A stretch of DNA of 64,000 nucleotides from Homarus americanus (Eukaryota > Arthropoda > Malacostraca > Decapoda > Nephropidae), in assembly GCF_018991925.1 (NCBI RefSeq), contig NW_024724368.1:5978545-6042544 (forward strand), read 5' to 3'. Shown here in pieces: positions 22,608 to 35,867 of this stretch. A program made the translations under genes and the position numbers. Every line of letters starts with the position of its first letter. Within the stretch, counting starts at the first letter, position 1. The notes under the pieces were generated by a model. That model was given only the letters and a program-made list of their open reading frames with translations, had not been told where the DNA came from and did no database searches.

Positions 22608-22847
22608 TCAAATTGCTTCGTTCGGTTACGTATTGCTGTATTTGTTTATCATCTGACAGTGTAACTCCTGGGGAGATAAACACGAAGGTTATCTCCTGTT
22701 TGTTTGTTTTTCTCGTGAGTAAAGTAAATTTTGTTTCCCTTTTAATAATATTGTTTTTTTTTAGTTATCAGACTCCGTTATTAGGAATTCATTTTATATA
22801 AGAACAATGCATGAAAGACTTCTAAACATCTCTGTGACCGCTTAAGA

Positions 22848-23078
22848 TTTCACTTGTTGCCGCAAAAAAAATTTTCAGACTTGTATCCTTGCAATCAATA
22901 GTTTTAGACAATGCTAAGACACTTTTTCTTCTGTGACGTTTCTCTCTAAAACATTCCTAACCTAACGTCCTAATAGGGGGAGGCTCCGTTTGCGAGAAAT
23001 TGCATAGAAGAAGAGATATCTTGGAAGTATCTAATCTGTGTTGCAAAATTCCCGAAAAAAATTGAGTGGCAACATGTA
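22848..23078. mobile_element. foldback/MITE-like element H (copy B)
   Basis: Counterpart of 17214-17453 with CCTAACCTAACGTCC at its centre. It has lost a few bases at the right tip (ATGTAATACC instead of ATGTGAAATAATACC). Confidence 0.8.
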
Positions 23079-23182
23079 ATACCAACTTTACAGCAATGAA
23101 ACATATATCAAGTGTGTTCCTCAGTAGTTTGATGAGAGGTGTTCGTATGTCATTTCCGGTCTCATGATTCTCAAGATTGGGC

Positions 23183-23295
<113 letters not shown>

Positions 23296-23540
23296 CACAA
23301 CTCCTGTGGAGGTGACACCTCTATATAGATAGCCCGAAGATGTTCCTGAACACTCCACGGTGCCCTGATGCTCCAGATGGCGTCTCTCCTCCCCTACCAC
23401 CTGCACCACAACGCGCCTACCTATAAGGGGAGAACTGGCAACCAGGTGAAACTTTCGCTACCAACAATAATATTTACACATGTCCTCAAGAGTAGATTAT
23501 GTGTGGGTTGTGTTTAACTTGAGATGGTACGTATGAGATG

Positions 23541-23571
<31 letters not shown>

Positions 23572-24205
23572 ATGTCTTCTTTGACCTTTCAGGGGTTGGG
23601 GAGGGTCATCGATGGCTGTCTCTTCTCTTGATCCTTGACCTTTCTTCCTATCTTTTATTTCTCCTGAATCTGCATGGTGTGGTTACCTGAGCGCGGGGGT
23701 CTTACCCAGCGGTGATGTGGTCTGGGGAGTACTTGAATGATGGGGAGGGGGATGAATGATAGGAGATGGTGATAGGGGAGGTGAGAGATGGAAAGAATGT
23801 GGTGATAGGGGGGTGGGGAGATGGGAAGGTGGTGATAGGAAGAGGGAAGGGATGTTAGGGAGAGGGTGGGTAATGGGGAGATGGGGAAGGTGGGGTTAAG
23901 GGAGGTGGGGAGGTGGGTTAAAGAAGATGGGAAGGTGGGTTTTTGGGGAGATGGGGCAGGTGGATAGTGGAACGCACAATAATGGAACAAGGGAGATGAA
24001 TGAAAGGAATTGAACAAAGGCTATAATGAAAGGAGGTGCAGGAACAGGAGGAGAGAGAGAGAGAAGAATTGGACGATTAAGGACGCGTGAGACTGAAAGA
24101 AAGAGAATGGAAATTGATTATTACTGGTGGGAATATGATGGCGGCTGATGACGGGAAGGAAAGGTTCTCTGGTGGCCAAGGTGGTTCCGATGCTACGTTG
24201 AAACA

Positions 24206-24506
24206 GGATCATGTGAAGATTAGGCACACTAGTTTATTTCACTTTGATATTAACCATCCTAAACCTAACCTAACCTAAGCCTAACCTAAACCTAACCTAA
24301 CTTCTTCCTAACCTAAACCGAACTTAAGCCTAACTTCTAACCTAACCTAAACCTAAACCTAACCTAACCCTAAACCTGGCCTAACCTAAAACCTAACCTA
24401 ACCCTAAACCTAACCTAAACTAACCTAAACTAAACCTAAGCAACCTAACCCTAACCTAAGCCTAAGCCTAGCCTAACCTAAACTAAACCTAATGTTCAGG
24501 TGATCC
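24206..24506. mobile_element. family T inverted-repeat element with CCTAA core (copy B)
   Basis: Same structure as 18590-18889. The left tip here is GGATCATGTGAAGATTAGGC, the right tip is TTCAGGTGATCC, and the interior is degenerate CCTAA repeat. Confidence 0.8.
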
Positions 24507-25904
24507 GTAAAACCTATTAAAAAAAGTCATGTAAAAGTCTTTCAGGCGTTTCGGTATTTAATTTAGAATGTTATTGATTATTTATCGTGTGTGTAGGTGA
24601 ACTGTTTTGAGAGAGAGCGTCTTATGTGTGTATTCGTGATTCAAGTGTTGTTTGTGTGTGAGTATATGTATGTTTAAGTAGACGTGTCGTGTGTGTGCTC
24701 AGCTGATCACATTAAGCGTGCCCCCCCCTCCCCCAGGTGGTGAGTTAGGCAGGTGGTGACAGGTACTCCCCTCCCACCGCTTTAATTGGACCCAGAGTTA
24801 GACCAGAGGAATTTCCAAAGTTTGGAAATAATGACCAGCTGACTACTGTGGTATAAAACCTCTAATTAAATTTACCTGAATTCCAATTTTTTTTGATCGT
24901 AAGTGAAAAGGTAACAAATTTCTTATGATAAGTGAAAAAAAAGGTAACAATTTTCTTGGTGGTAAGTGAAAAAAAAGTAACTATTTTCTTGAAGCGAAAC
25001 ACATTATATACGAGTTGGGTTATCATAGGCGAGGCAATTTATATTAATGTGTATATAAAAGTTGGCCTAAAGTACGTGAGATGATTTATAATTAATATAT
25101 ATACAAGTTGTTTTATAGTCCAGTGAGGTGATTTGTACACACGAGTTGGTATAGTGTAGGTGTAGTGATCATGTGTGTGTAAGCAACTGTGTGGCCGTGT
25201 AGTAAGACTGGTGGAACGGATGGAAATAACATAGTGGGTTATAGAACAAGATGGAGCGAGTGACGGAATCGTGACGGTCTGGCCGCTACCTTGCTGTAAT
25301 GAGAACCTGTTTCTTCTCCGTCACTACCATCAACGTCACTACCATCATTACCATCACCGCTGCCACTACCATCACGGCCGCCATTTACATGACCGTCTTT
25401 TCCATTTTTCTACATTATTCTCCTTTCCCTTAATCGTCCTACTGCCTGTTCCTGTTTCTGTTCGTTTTTCTCTTTCTGCATCTGTTCCTTCTTCAGTTCC
25501 TCCTCCTTCTACTGTTCCTTCTTCTTCTATTCCTTCTCCTCCTTCTTCTGTTCCTCCTTCAGTTCCTCCTCCTTCTGTTCCCCCTTCTTCAGTTCCTCCT
25601 CCTTCTGTTCCTCCTTCTCTATTCCTCCTCCTCCTTCTTCTGTTCCTTCTTCTTCCTTCTACTGATTCTTCTTCAACTAACTGTTATTGTAGTTCTGCTG
25701 GTGAAGGTTCTACTCTTGCTTCTACTGATTGTTCTCCTACACCTGTTTGTTCTACCTGGTTATTTCCCTGCTGTTGTATGTTCTTCTCGGGTATTCTCCA
25801 ATTCTTCTTAATTTGGGTGAGGGAAAATATCCGTAATATTAATACGATAAGAAAAGTTTTGTATGATTTTAGTGGATTTATCGTGGTTTTGTTGCGAGAT
25901 GTAG

Positions 25905-26330
25905 AGTACTAGTGAGGAAGTCTGTCGTTAATTACAGGTAAACACGAGACCAACACCTGTGCTACCCTCAGGTACTCCCGTGGTCCAGGAGTACTAGTGA
26001 GGAAGTCTGTCGTTAATTACAGGTAAACACGAGACCAACACCTGTGCTACCTTCAGTTACTCCCGTGGTCCAGGAGTACTAGTGAGGAAGTCTGTCGTTA
26101 ATTACAGGTAAACACGAGACCAACACCTGTGCTACCCTCAGGTACTCCAGTGGTCCAGGAGTATTAGTGAGGAAGTCTGTCGTTAATTACAGGTAAACAC
26201 GAGACCAACACCTGTGCTACCCTCAGGTACTCCAGTGGTCCAGGCGTACTAGTGAGGAAGTCTGTCGTTAATTACAGGTAAACACGAGACCAACACCTGT
26301 GCCACCCTCACAGCTACCCCCGTGGTCTGG
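25905..26330. repeat. 84-bp satellite-like array, five units (copy B)
   Basis: Unit starts are at about 25905, 25990, 26075, 26160 and 26246. The units are more regular than in copy A, where several have lost single bases. Confidence 0.93.
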
Positions 26331-26914
26331 GCGTCACGAACCGCAGCCACGTTTTGACAAGCCTGACCTAATGATTCCTGTAATTAATGGTCATATACCT
26401 GCCGTAATTACCACCTGTTGGGCAGCCAGCCACTCATGTTCCCTGCACGACCAGGCTCCCTCTGGTTACTGCCTCCTGCTACTTTGTTTTGCTTTTACCT
26501 CGATATGAATATAGGTTGGTGTCACGAGTTCGTACCCCGGGAAGCGTATTTGTTATGTTGGGTCTGGGATCTGGTTAAAGAACTGTAATTGTTGTTGATT
26601 CTCGTAATTTTTTTCTCAATTGTTGTTCTGATTGAGATTTTATTAAGTAGGTTTTATCTTGGTGTTAAAAAGATTTGGTAAAAGTGTAAAAATCTAGTTT
26701 AGGTATTTTGTTTTGGTTTTGATATTTACACTACATAAAGCTATTGGTTATTAGGGAGTGGTTAATGTCGTGTCCTGAAATGGCTTCCAGATGTGGTGAA
26801 ATATACAATTAATACAGGTGAAAAATAGACTTAAAATAGATAAAAAAAATACAATAAGATCACATGACAAAAAAAAATGATGAAAATACAAAACCGCGCG
26901 TGTATGTATGTATG

Positions 26915-26916
<2 letters not shown>

Positions 26917-26981
<65 letters not shown>
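26917..26981. repeat. (GA)n array
   Basis: About 32 GA units. Confidence 0.95.
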
Positions 26982-26982
<1 letters not shown>

Positions 26983-27219
26983 TCATTGTGTACAGGAATA
27001 ACTACCAATTTCGGTTAACAGGAGAAGAAACAGAAATAAAAAGACCGGATAAAGAACTCCACTAATGAGGCACCTTAATGAGGGTGTCTCTCGGCCACCC
27101 TCACCATATATTTTCCCCCGTGTTCTTAAAAACGGGTTCTTATATCCAATTATTTCCAGGTTGCTCTGACGGGTGACTCGGAGGCCCAATTATTTCACTC
27201 GTTTTTAAGGGCAGATGAC

Positions 27220-27412
27220 GCCTTACCCTAGGGGGGAAAAGGGGTGCATTGAAGGGAGGAGGGGGGGGGTTATTTAGGGGAGGAGAACGACATTTTGGGG
27301 AGTGAGGGAGAGAAACATTAATGGGGAGGAGGGGGTTTAGAGCTGGGGGCATTGGGGAGAGGAGTGAGTTGGGGGAGGGGTAGGATGAGGGAGGGGGAGG
27401 CGGGGGCTGTGG
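27220..27412. repeat. G-rich tract with G-quadruplex potential
   Basis: Runs of G6, G4, G3 and G9 lie close together at 27231-27279, followed by further G3-G5 runs. Confidence 0.75.
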
Positions 27413-27905
27413 TCGTCGTTCATTAGTCGAGGGACACCAACGTGGTAGTAGATAGTGATCAAGGTGGACCTCCACCCAATTACTGTCCATGATGACGACG
27501 AGGAGTCCTTCACAGCGTTGCCCACTCCTGGTTAAAGTCTCTCTAGTGACCCTTGACCTGAAGTGCTATGTTGAAAAGAGTCTTCCCTTGAATGGTTACG
27601 TAACTTTAGACTCTTTGTGTCGCACTAATGACGTGAAGTTTTGGGTTAGTTAAAGTCTTCCCCTGAATGATCTCGTTCGTTGTGTTACGATAATGACCCT
27701 TGACCTGAAGTGTTAGGTTATTTACGGTCGTCCCCTGAGGTGCTCTAGTGATTCATGACCCAAAGTGTCTACTAATGGTCACATTCTTTGTCTGTGTAGA
27801 AGTTTGTCGAATGGAATGTCAGTCAGTTAGTACCACACCTCAGTTTAGGGGAATGGAGAGTGATTGTTATTTTGGAATTGGTAAGGAATTTTATGCCCCT
27901 GGTTT

Positions 27906-27930
27906 GTCCGTCCGTCCGCCCGTCCGTCCG
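27906..27930. repeat. (TCCG)n microsatellite
   Basis: Six units, one with CGCC. Confidence 0.85.
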
Positions 27931-28170
27931 TTATGCTGATGGGTACCATTTTGTGAAAGCTGTCCAGCAACAACCAATAGCCTTAGGGTCCTGCATGTAG
28001 TGGATAAGAGGAACACTACAGAGGTGCTTTGGTGTTGATCTTTGTATGTTACCTCGTTAAAGTCTTGGAGATGAGTCGTGTACTGTAGGTAGAGGGCAGC
28101 AACACGTGGGATATCGTTCTTCCTCTTGACAACTACCCTCCTTAGCCTCCTACCCGTGCCCCGTCCTCCT
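27931..28170. other. spacer, nothing recognised
   Basis: No repeat or gene seen. Confidence 0.5.
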
Positions 28171-28543
28171 CCTTCCTGTGTTCCTTCCTCCTCTCCTACC
28201 TGTGTTCCTTCCTCCTACCTGTGTTCCTTCCTCCTCTCCTCCTACCTGTGTTCCTTCCTTCTCTCCTACCTGTGTTCCTTCCTCCTACCTGTGTTCCTTC
28301 CTCCTACCTGTGTTCCTTCCTCCTACCTGTGTTCCTTCCTCCTACCTGTGTTCCTTCCTCCTACCTGTGTTCCTTCCTCCTACCTGTGTTCCTTCCTCCT
28401 ACCTGTGTTCCTTCCTCCTACCTGTGTTCCTTCCTCCTACCTGTGTTCCTTCCTCCTCTCCTCCTACCTGTGTTCCTTCCTCCTCTCCTCCCTCCTCCTA
28501 CCCGTGTTTCCCCCAACTCCTCTCACTCACTCACTCACTCACT
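28171..28543. repeat. 19-bp minisatellite CTACCTGTGTTCCTTCCTC
   Basis: About 15 units, some extended with CTCCTCC, ending in CTCA tetramers (28517-28543). All three plus-strand frames stay open (138-149 residues), as expected for this unit. Confidence 0.93.
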
Positions 28544-28697
28544 CTTTTTGCCTGTGTTGTATGTGTTTATGCTAATGCTTATGTTATTAAGTTTGGTATA
28601 TACGAGTAATTTGTCACTGTACTCCTTATATATATAAATAAATACACGCTGATACAGTCTTAGGTTGAGAGACATCCAGACACAACACTTTATAGTA

Positions 28698-28723
28698 CAC
28701 ACACACACACACACATACACACG

Positions 28724-28780
<57 letters not shown>
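28698..28780. repeat. (CA)n microsatellite
   Basis: A CA run with TA and CGCC interruptions. Confidence 0.95.
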
Positions 28781-28782
<2 letters not shown>

Positions 28783-29482
28783 CATTGGGTCATTGTCATT
28801 ATCATTAGCTGACTCTGGCATTCTACCAAGCAGAATTACATGGAGGCTACAGGAATTATAAACGTGAATGTCCACTCATTACCGCGCCGGACCTACAAAG
28901 TAAGTCATTCTTGGAGACCACGAGACGACACAAAGGGATAATAAACAGAAAAAAACCTTAAAATGTAAAGAAATGTTAGAAAGAAGAACACTAATTAGAA
29001 ATACATCCAGGTGGGGTCTGTACAGGTAGTTTTAAAAAGACCACCCTCGTCCCCTGAGGAAAAAAAAAGATTAAGAAAAAAAAGACAAACATCTTCACGT
29101 GAGTTTGTAGGAGAATTTAAAGACTTTTTTTCCATCTCTGAATTTTTTTTTTAGCTTTTATATCCCGTAATATCGTAAAAAAAAGTTACTAAGATAAACT
29201 AAAAAGTAATAAAAGTTGTTATTCCATTAATTTTCACCTAAAAAAAAAAGTGATACGAAATAAATAGTTTAAGGGGAAATTTGGCTGTCAAGAGGCAAGT
29301 GGCGTTGTGGTCTGTGGTCTGGCGTGTGGTCGACTGGTCTCTTATGTGGTCTGGGCAGGGAAATTAAGTCATGCACCTCCTCGTGTTCCGCCTTTGTCAC
29401 CCGAGAATGTTCTTGTTAGTCGAGGAACTGGAACTGTGAGTGTGTGTCCTCGCCTGCTTTCATCCCCACCCCCAATCTCCAC
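28781..29482. other. AT-rich spacer, nothing recognised
   Basis: Contains several poly-A runs (29060-29260) and no recognisable frame. Confidence 0.5.
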
Positions 29483-29825
29483 AGACTCCCTCCTCCAACC
29501 TGTGTCTCCACCTCCAACCTCAGGTCTCCACCTCCTCCCAACCCTGTGTTCCTTCCACCTCCCTCCTCCAACCTGTGTTCCTTCCACCTCCCTCCTCCAA
29601 CCTGTGTTCTCCCACCTCCTCCAACTCAAAGTTCCCACCTCCAACCCAGTTCTCCCCACCTCCTCCAACCTGTGTTCCTCCCACCTCCCTCCTCCAACCT
29701 GTGTTCCTTCCACCTCCCTCCTCCAACCTGTGTTCCTTCCATCTCCCTCCTATCTTTTGTTCCTTCCTCCCCCTCCCCTCTTCCTACCTTTGTTCCTTCC
29801 TCCCCTCCTAACTGTGTTTCTTAAG
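29483..29825. repeat. minisatellite of about 28 bp related to 28171-28500
   Basis: Units of CTCCAACCTGTGTTCCTTCC and ACCTCC. They share the ACCTGTGTTCCTTCC core of the array 1 kb upstream. Confidence 0.9.
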
Positions 29826-29857
29826 CTGTGTGTACGTGTTCATCCTTATGCTTGTGT

Positions 29858-29952
29858 TATAAAGCTCACCACGTATCCTTATAAAGCTCACCACGTATCC
29901 TTATAAAGCTCACCACGTATCCTTATAAAGCTCACCACGTATCCTTATAAAG
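29858..29952. repeat. 22-bp tandem repeat TATAAAGCTCACCACGTATCCT
   Basis: Four near-perfect units. Confidence 0.93.
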
Positions 29953-30034
29953 CTTCGTTACTCTGGGTTCCCGCCGAGTGAGGGTGACAGCCAGGTAGTG
30001 TGGTGAGGTTGATCTGTTCTGGGTCTTGAGTGTC

Positions 30035-30240
30035 TCCTCACCCCTCACTTCTCACACCTTACCCCCTCACCTTACCCCATCACCCTTACCCTACCCCCTC
30101 ATCCTTACCTCACCCCTCACCTTACCCCATCACCCTTACCCCACCTCATTCTGGCCTCCCACCTCACCCACCTTCACCTCACCTTATCCCTCACCCCCAC
30201 CTCTCCCCCCTCCCTCCCTCACCTTAACCTTCACCCCCTC
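30035..30240. repeat. C-rich minisatellite CCCCTCACCTTACC
   Basis: Irregular 13-16 bp units. Confidence 0.8.
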
Positions 30241-30354
30241 ATACTTGATCCTCTTAAAGAACAAAACAATAGGGTCATCACTATGGGCCTTTAGCCAGTA
30301 GTTTGGGTGTGAAGTCGTGACCTGATGACAAGTGTTTCTGCGTGACCATATAAA

Positions 30355-30545
30355 CGTGTCCTTCTCCTCTAACTTGATCTTCCTCTCTTCTTCCTCTTCC
30401 CACCCTCCTCTTCTCTGATATTCTTCTCTTCCTCCTCTTCCCGATCTTCCCCTCTTCTGCCCCTTCTCTTCCTGCTCTTCCCTGATCCTCCTCTCCTTCC
30501 TCCTATTCCACGATCTTCCTCTACATCCACCTCCCCATCTTACCC
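30355..30545. repeat. CTTCCTCTTC polypyrimidine tract
   Basis: Low-complexity sequence. The 146-residue minus-strand frame is Arg/Glu/Gly low complexity. Confidence 0.75.
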
Positions 30546-30584
30546 TATTCCAAGAGCGACACCTTTGCAACACAGTCACCAAGC

Positions 30585-30785
30585 CAAAACGTCCCTCACC
30601 AGTCAAGCCATTAAGAGTCACCAAGCCACAGCGTCACCTACCAGCCAAGCCACTAAGAGTCACCAAGCCACTAAGAGTCACTAAGCCATTAGGTCACTGT
30701 TAAAGGCCCACCAGCTACTTACAAGTCACTAAGTTACAAAGTCACCCACCAGCCAAGCCATTAAGTCACCAAGCCATGACCAAAA
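30585..30785. repeat. diverged minisatellite CCAAGCCACTAAGAGTCA
   Basis: Units of 18-30 bp containing AGTCACCAAGCCA. Confidence 0.75.
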
Positions 30786-30870
30786 CTCGATTGAGTGTGA
30801 TCAACAGAAGACGCCATCACCAGCAACATTATGGGGCCCCCAGTGTAGTGAAGATGAAACCTCAACGATA

Positions 30871-31449
30871 ATGAACATGAAGCTCTCAGGGTGATGAACA
30901 TGAAGCCCTCAGGGTGATGAACATGAAGCTCTCAGGGTGATGAACATGAAGCTCTCAGGGTGATGAACATGAAGCTCTCAGGGTGATGAACATGAAGCTC
31001 TCAGGGTGATGAACATGAAGCTCTCAGGGTGATGAACATGAAGCTCTCAGGGTGATGAACATGAAGCTCAGGGTGATGAACATGAAGTCTGTAGGTGATG
31101 AACATGAAGCCTGGGTGATGAACATGAAGCTCTCAGGGTGATGAACATGGCCTCAGGGTGATGAACAGTTCAGTGATGAATTATGAAGCTCTCAGGGTGA
31201 TGAACATGAAGCCCTCAGGGTGATGAACATGAAGCTCTCAGGGTGATGAACATGGAGCCCTCAGGGTGATGAACATGAAGCCCTCAGGGTGATGAACATG
31301 AAGCTCTCAGGGTGATGAACATGAAGCCCTCAGGGTGATGAACATGAAGCCCTCAGGGTGATGAACATGAAGCTCTCAGGGTGATGAACATGAAGCTCTC
31401 AGGGTGATGAACATGAAGCTCTCAGGGTGATGAACATGAAGCCCTCAGC
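30871..31449. repeat. 23-bp minisatellite ATGAACATGAAGCTCTCAGG + GTG
   Basis: About 25 units, alternating AGCTCTCAGG and AGCCCTCAGG types, with a degenerate patch at 31070-31180. The unit length is not a multiple of three, so no frame is maintained. Confidence 0.95.
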
Positions 31450-31751
31450 CAATACATTCTTGATGTATAACCACCACATTAACACCACACTGCCCAGGAT
31501 GTTGAGGGGCATGTCGTGGGTTGTCGTGACCTGACCGAGGTATCTGGTGCCAGTGAGAGCCAGGGGCATGGTAGGGTCGGGTCCAACACCATCGTATTAA
31601 TCTCCCCTTAAACAAGAGGTGTATGAGTGGTCGCTAACACGGTAATGCCACGCTAAGAGCTCCGAGGAACCCGTAGTGGGTAGGTGGTGGTGGGAGTTAT
31701 CTGCAACGTTTGAGTGACAGCTTCGATCCCTGCTGCCTCCTTGCCCCTGTG
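31450..31751. other. spacer, nothing recognised
   Basis: A B-box-like AGCTTCGATCCC near 31720 has no convincing partner A box. Confidence 0.5.
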
Positions 31752-31752
31752 T

Positions 31753-31783
<31 letters not shown>
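31752..31783. repeat. (GT)n microsatellite
   Basis: About 15 units with one CT slip. Confidence 0.93.
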
Positions 31784-31784
<1 letters not shown>

Positions 31785-31940
31785 TGTTAAGTATACATGC
31801 TTTATGATCGTCTTGTGTATTCAATAGAGGTACACGTTACAGCAACAATAATAGATATTTCTTGTTGGTGTACAGGTCAACATGTTCAGTGTGACAGTCA
31901 CAGTGGGAGCCTGGACGGTGTTTTGGTAAAGGTCCCTTGT

Positions 31941-32662
<722 letters not shown>

Positions 32663-32928
32663 TACCCACACTCAAGCGCGCGCACACACACACACACAAG
32701 CACACACACACACACACAAGCACACACACACACAAGCACACACACACACACACACACCAAATTATTGGAACCAAAAAGATCATATCTATTACTGGTTGTC
32801 TCTTACAATTTTAAATATCCTGTTCTCTTTGAAAACTCCTTAGCTTCTTTAAACAAAACCTGTGTGTGTGTAAAAATAGCTTTTTGCTTTTTATTTTTGC
32901 TTCACGTTAACTCTCTCTCTCTCTCTCT

Positions 32929-32969
<41 letters not shown>
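32663..32969. repeat. CA-rich arrays
   Basis: (CA)n with AAGCA interruptions (32663-32757), a CT run (32911-32928) and a second CA run (32935-32969), with ordinary sequence between. Confidence 0.85.
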
Positions 32970-32971
<2 letters not shown>

Positions 32972-33680
32972 CATGTCCTACCGCCGTGTGTAGCCCCAAA
33001 GTCACTTAGGGTCCTGGTGCACAAAACCCTATTCAATTCTTTCGTCTCCTATCTCGTTCTAAGTGAAGTTATCTACTTAAGGTACAGACTCCCTCTAATT
33101 ACGACGCCACTCTCGATGCTGTTTCTGTGACTCGCCTTAGAATAGTCTGCCAGGTGTGGTATTACATCAACAGTAACGAGGAACATTGATCGTACTTGCA
33201 AACTTGCGATTAAAGTCCCTCAAACATGTGCCAAGACGGGGTGCCACTGGGTGAGATTGTTGAACCTCTACCGTTTTCCCTTTCCCAGAAGTTATTACTT
33301 ATCTGGTTGGTTAAGTACCCCTTCCACACACACAAACTGGTAGCATCTACAACACAACCACTACTATAAGTCTGTGTGGTAGCCTCGTCTCTCTGGTTGC
33401 CGAGGGGATTGGCGGCGATAAAGTAGTGGTGATGGTGGTGGTAATGATAGTTTAGCACGGGGGGTCATCGCTGTAAATTGTAGCTGCTTGTCTTGATGTA
33501 GTTGTCTGGGTAGAAGCATTTATCGCGGTGGCTGGGTCTTATACCGTCCGCCGGGGTGTAATCTGAAGGTGGTTTGAATCCTACCATGGCGAGTCCTTAT
33601 CTTGAGAGGTGAGGTAAGCTGGTGATTTTAGCCGAGAAATGGTTGTTGAAATAATTTTTTTTCCTTGGGTAGTAATATCA
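32970..33680. other. spacer, nothing recognised
   Basis: A B-box-like GGTTTGAATCC lies near 33571 without a clear tRNA fold. Confidence 0.45.
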
Positions 33681-33683
33681 GTT

Positions 33684-33792
33684 CACTGTTGATATTATCT
33701 GTTGACTGTTGATGATGTCAGTTCACAGTTAACAGTATCAGTTTACAGTTAACAATATCAGTTGACAATATCAGTTCACAGTTAACAATAGG
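33684..33792. repeat. diverged tandem repeat CAGTTCACAGTTAACAATAT
   Basis: About six units of 15-20 bp carrying TCAGTT and GTTAAC or GTTGAC. Confidence 0.7.
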
Positions 33793-34219
33793 AAAGCTGT
33801 CATATGTCACTGCTCCGCCACGCCACCAGCAGGACTTAGCCATGCCAAACTTTAGCACTACAGTACATTGTCTACCTGTAGGTGTAAGGCTGAGCAAACT
33901 GTGTTAGTTTCAGGTGTGTGTGTTTGGTCAGTTCCTCGTGTAGTATCTTAGTGACTCTGAATTTAATACACAAATTTCTCCCGTCATTATGAAAGTTGTC
34001 AACTAATTGATTTAAAAAAAAAGTAATGTGGAAAGGTTGAATTTTGTTACAATTTTAAAACTTTTATGCTTTTAATTTTTAGGTCTCACGAAATTTCTTC
34101 GTAAAAATAAACTCGAGCAAAAATTATACCAGTAAGCAAGAAACTAAAATTTATGGCAAATGGAAAATTAATTTTATTTTCTCGAGGTAATAAAATCGGT
34201 CGGTCCAGTGGCAGTTTTT

Positions 34220-34223
<4 letters not shown>
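33793..34223. other. AT-rich spacer, nothing recognised
   Basis: No repeat or gene seen. Confidence 0.5.

Positions 34224-34283
<60 letters not shown>
34224..34283. repeat. (GA)n microsatellite
   Basis: About 30 GA units. Confidence 0.95.
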
Positions 34284-34284
<1 letters not shown>

Positions 34285-34945
34285 GCGTTGTCTTAAGAAC
34301 CACATCAACTATTTTTTTCCTTTTCTTACATGGTCCAATAACTTCTCTTTCAGCTGTCCCTTTTAAAACAGTTGAACCCAGAGTCGTAGAAGATGTTTCA
34401 CTGAGGCGAAATGAAGGAGTAGACTGAGCAGACAATAGAGGCAGTGAGAGTAACAATACCGCAGGGTCGAGAGAGCCAACCCACGGTGACTTAGGGTCCA
34501 GGCCAGGCGACACAACCTTCTACTGACTCCCACAAAAGATTCGTATCCTTCCTCCCCCCAAGACACCATCAAAATTACTCCCTCGCTTTGGTCGACACAA
34601 AACCTACGAACTGAACAAGTGCCGCCGTCTATCTCACCACCCGACTTGTCTGTAACTTTTCCGATCACTGGGGGGTCAATTTACGTGGGTTTGTCTAGTA
34701 AGTATATATGAAGACGATCTTGTGTCACTTCTCTTTTAGTTTTAAAGAATGAATTCGTGTTGGTTCATGGGAGGAGAGTTCACTAAGACTCGGGAAAGGC
34801 TGTGTGGAAGGATGGCATCACTGAGCACTGACTGGCCCGAGGCATTGTGACTTCACCCGGGGAGGTCTCTGAGGGTCTTTGTCGCCCCCTGAGGATGGCC
34901 GAAGACCAGGAATGTCGCAGCTTTTTAATTTATGTAAGGGACTAT
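34284..34945. other. possible single-copy sequence, no gene assigned
   Basis: Minus-strand frames at 34363-34668 (101 residues) and 34151-34513 (120 residues, whose C-terminal half is GA array) are not low complexity in this part. Neither shows a domain I recognise. They overlap in different frames, so at most one could be real. Confidence 0.3.
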
Positions 34946-35117
34946 GTTGTGGTGTGTGTTGTGGCCTGGCTGGGACCCCGATGACTCCCTGCTTCTCAGC
35001 CTGGTATTGTCCCGGTAGATGGGTATTATTTTACCTAACGTCGTGGTGTGTATTGTGGTTTGACCAGGACCCCGTGACTCCCTGTCCCCCACTCTGCTAT
35101 TATCCCGGTATTATTTT
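34946..35117. repeat. two diverged copies of an 88-bp unit
   Basis: GTTGTGGTGTGTGTTGTGG-GGGACCCCGATGACTCCCTG at 34946 is echoed by GTCGTGGTGTGTATTGTGG-GGACCCCGTGACTCCCTG at 35039. Both are followed by TATT-TCCCGGTA. Confidence 0.75.
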
Positions 35118-35867
35118 CTGTATGTAGGCTCCCCGCTGGCCCTCGGTATTGAGTGAGCTGGGTACTCTCGGGACCAATTTTTCAGCGTGTGTTATAGATC
35201 ATGATGGGGGTCAGTGTTAACAGGTAAAGTATGGGTCAAAACGGTGGGTGCCCTCTGCTCGAACCATCGACACTTAGGACAAGAGGCGAGCGCCGTAATT
35301 CCTCAGCCGCAGCACGCATTACCTCGCTGGTTAAATACATAAAAACAAAACAAAAAAACATTAAATTAATATTATCGGAATTTATGAAATATTTGCCATT
35401 AAGGGGAGAATTGTTTGGACACACTGAACCCTAAATATTAAGAACTTTTGAGATATATAAAACACAGACCAACAGGAATTCATTAATAATAAAAAAAAAC
35501 TATTACATTGTGAAGATTTATTTAGCTGCAGGAAATTCTATATATTAATGTTTCTGAGAAATATTAAAAAAGAGTAAAGATTTGAGTCCCACACTGTTCA
35601 TTAGTATTGGACCTGGCGTAGTCAGGTGAACACGAGACTTGAGGTGGCGTTGATGAGGAAGGTTGTGAGGGAGGGAGGAGGAAGGAGCACACGGCAGGTA
35701 GACAGGTAAGGCAGCAACCGTCTACGTGGCCACAACTCTCCCGGCCCCAACAATGGCCAGCCCACAACACACCGTCCCCGAGGTTCTCTCTCCCACGGGG
35801 TAATTCGAGCTGGGGTCTCTCAGGGGCATCAGTCATCGGGCAGTGACACCGGGGGACACTTGACACT
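35118..35867. other. spacer, nothing recognised
   Basis: AT-rich at 35335-35575. A 104-residue minus-strand frame (35564-35878) has mixed composition but no recognised domain. Confidence 0.4.

Noticed and set aside
25271..25912. 213-residue frame as a possible gene in copy B of the duplication
   Set aside because: The matching sequence in copy A is shifted by indels and opens a different frame of 141 residues. Most of it is a TTCCTCC pyrimidine repeat.
29369..29713. Gly/Glu-rich 114-residue minus-strand protein
   Set aside because: It is the reverse reading of the CCTGTGTTCCTTCC minisatellite. Three further frames are open over the same array.
30871..31449. CRISPR array, because of regular 23-bp spacing
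   Set aside because: Units are contiguous and nearly identical with no unique spacers, and the genome is eukaryotic. The other regular arrays in the window were rejected for the same reason.
33560..33600. Possible tRNA or SINE from GGTTTGAATCC
   Set aside because: The B box is imperfect and no acceptor stem, anticodon arm or A box at the right spacing could be drawn. It also lacks the blocks shared by the two SINE copies.
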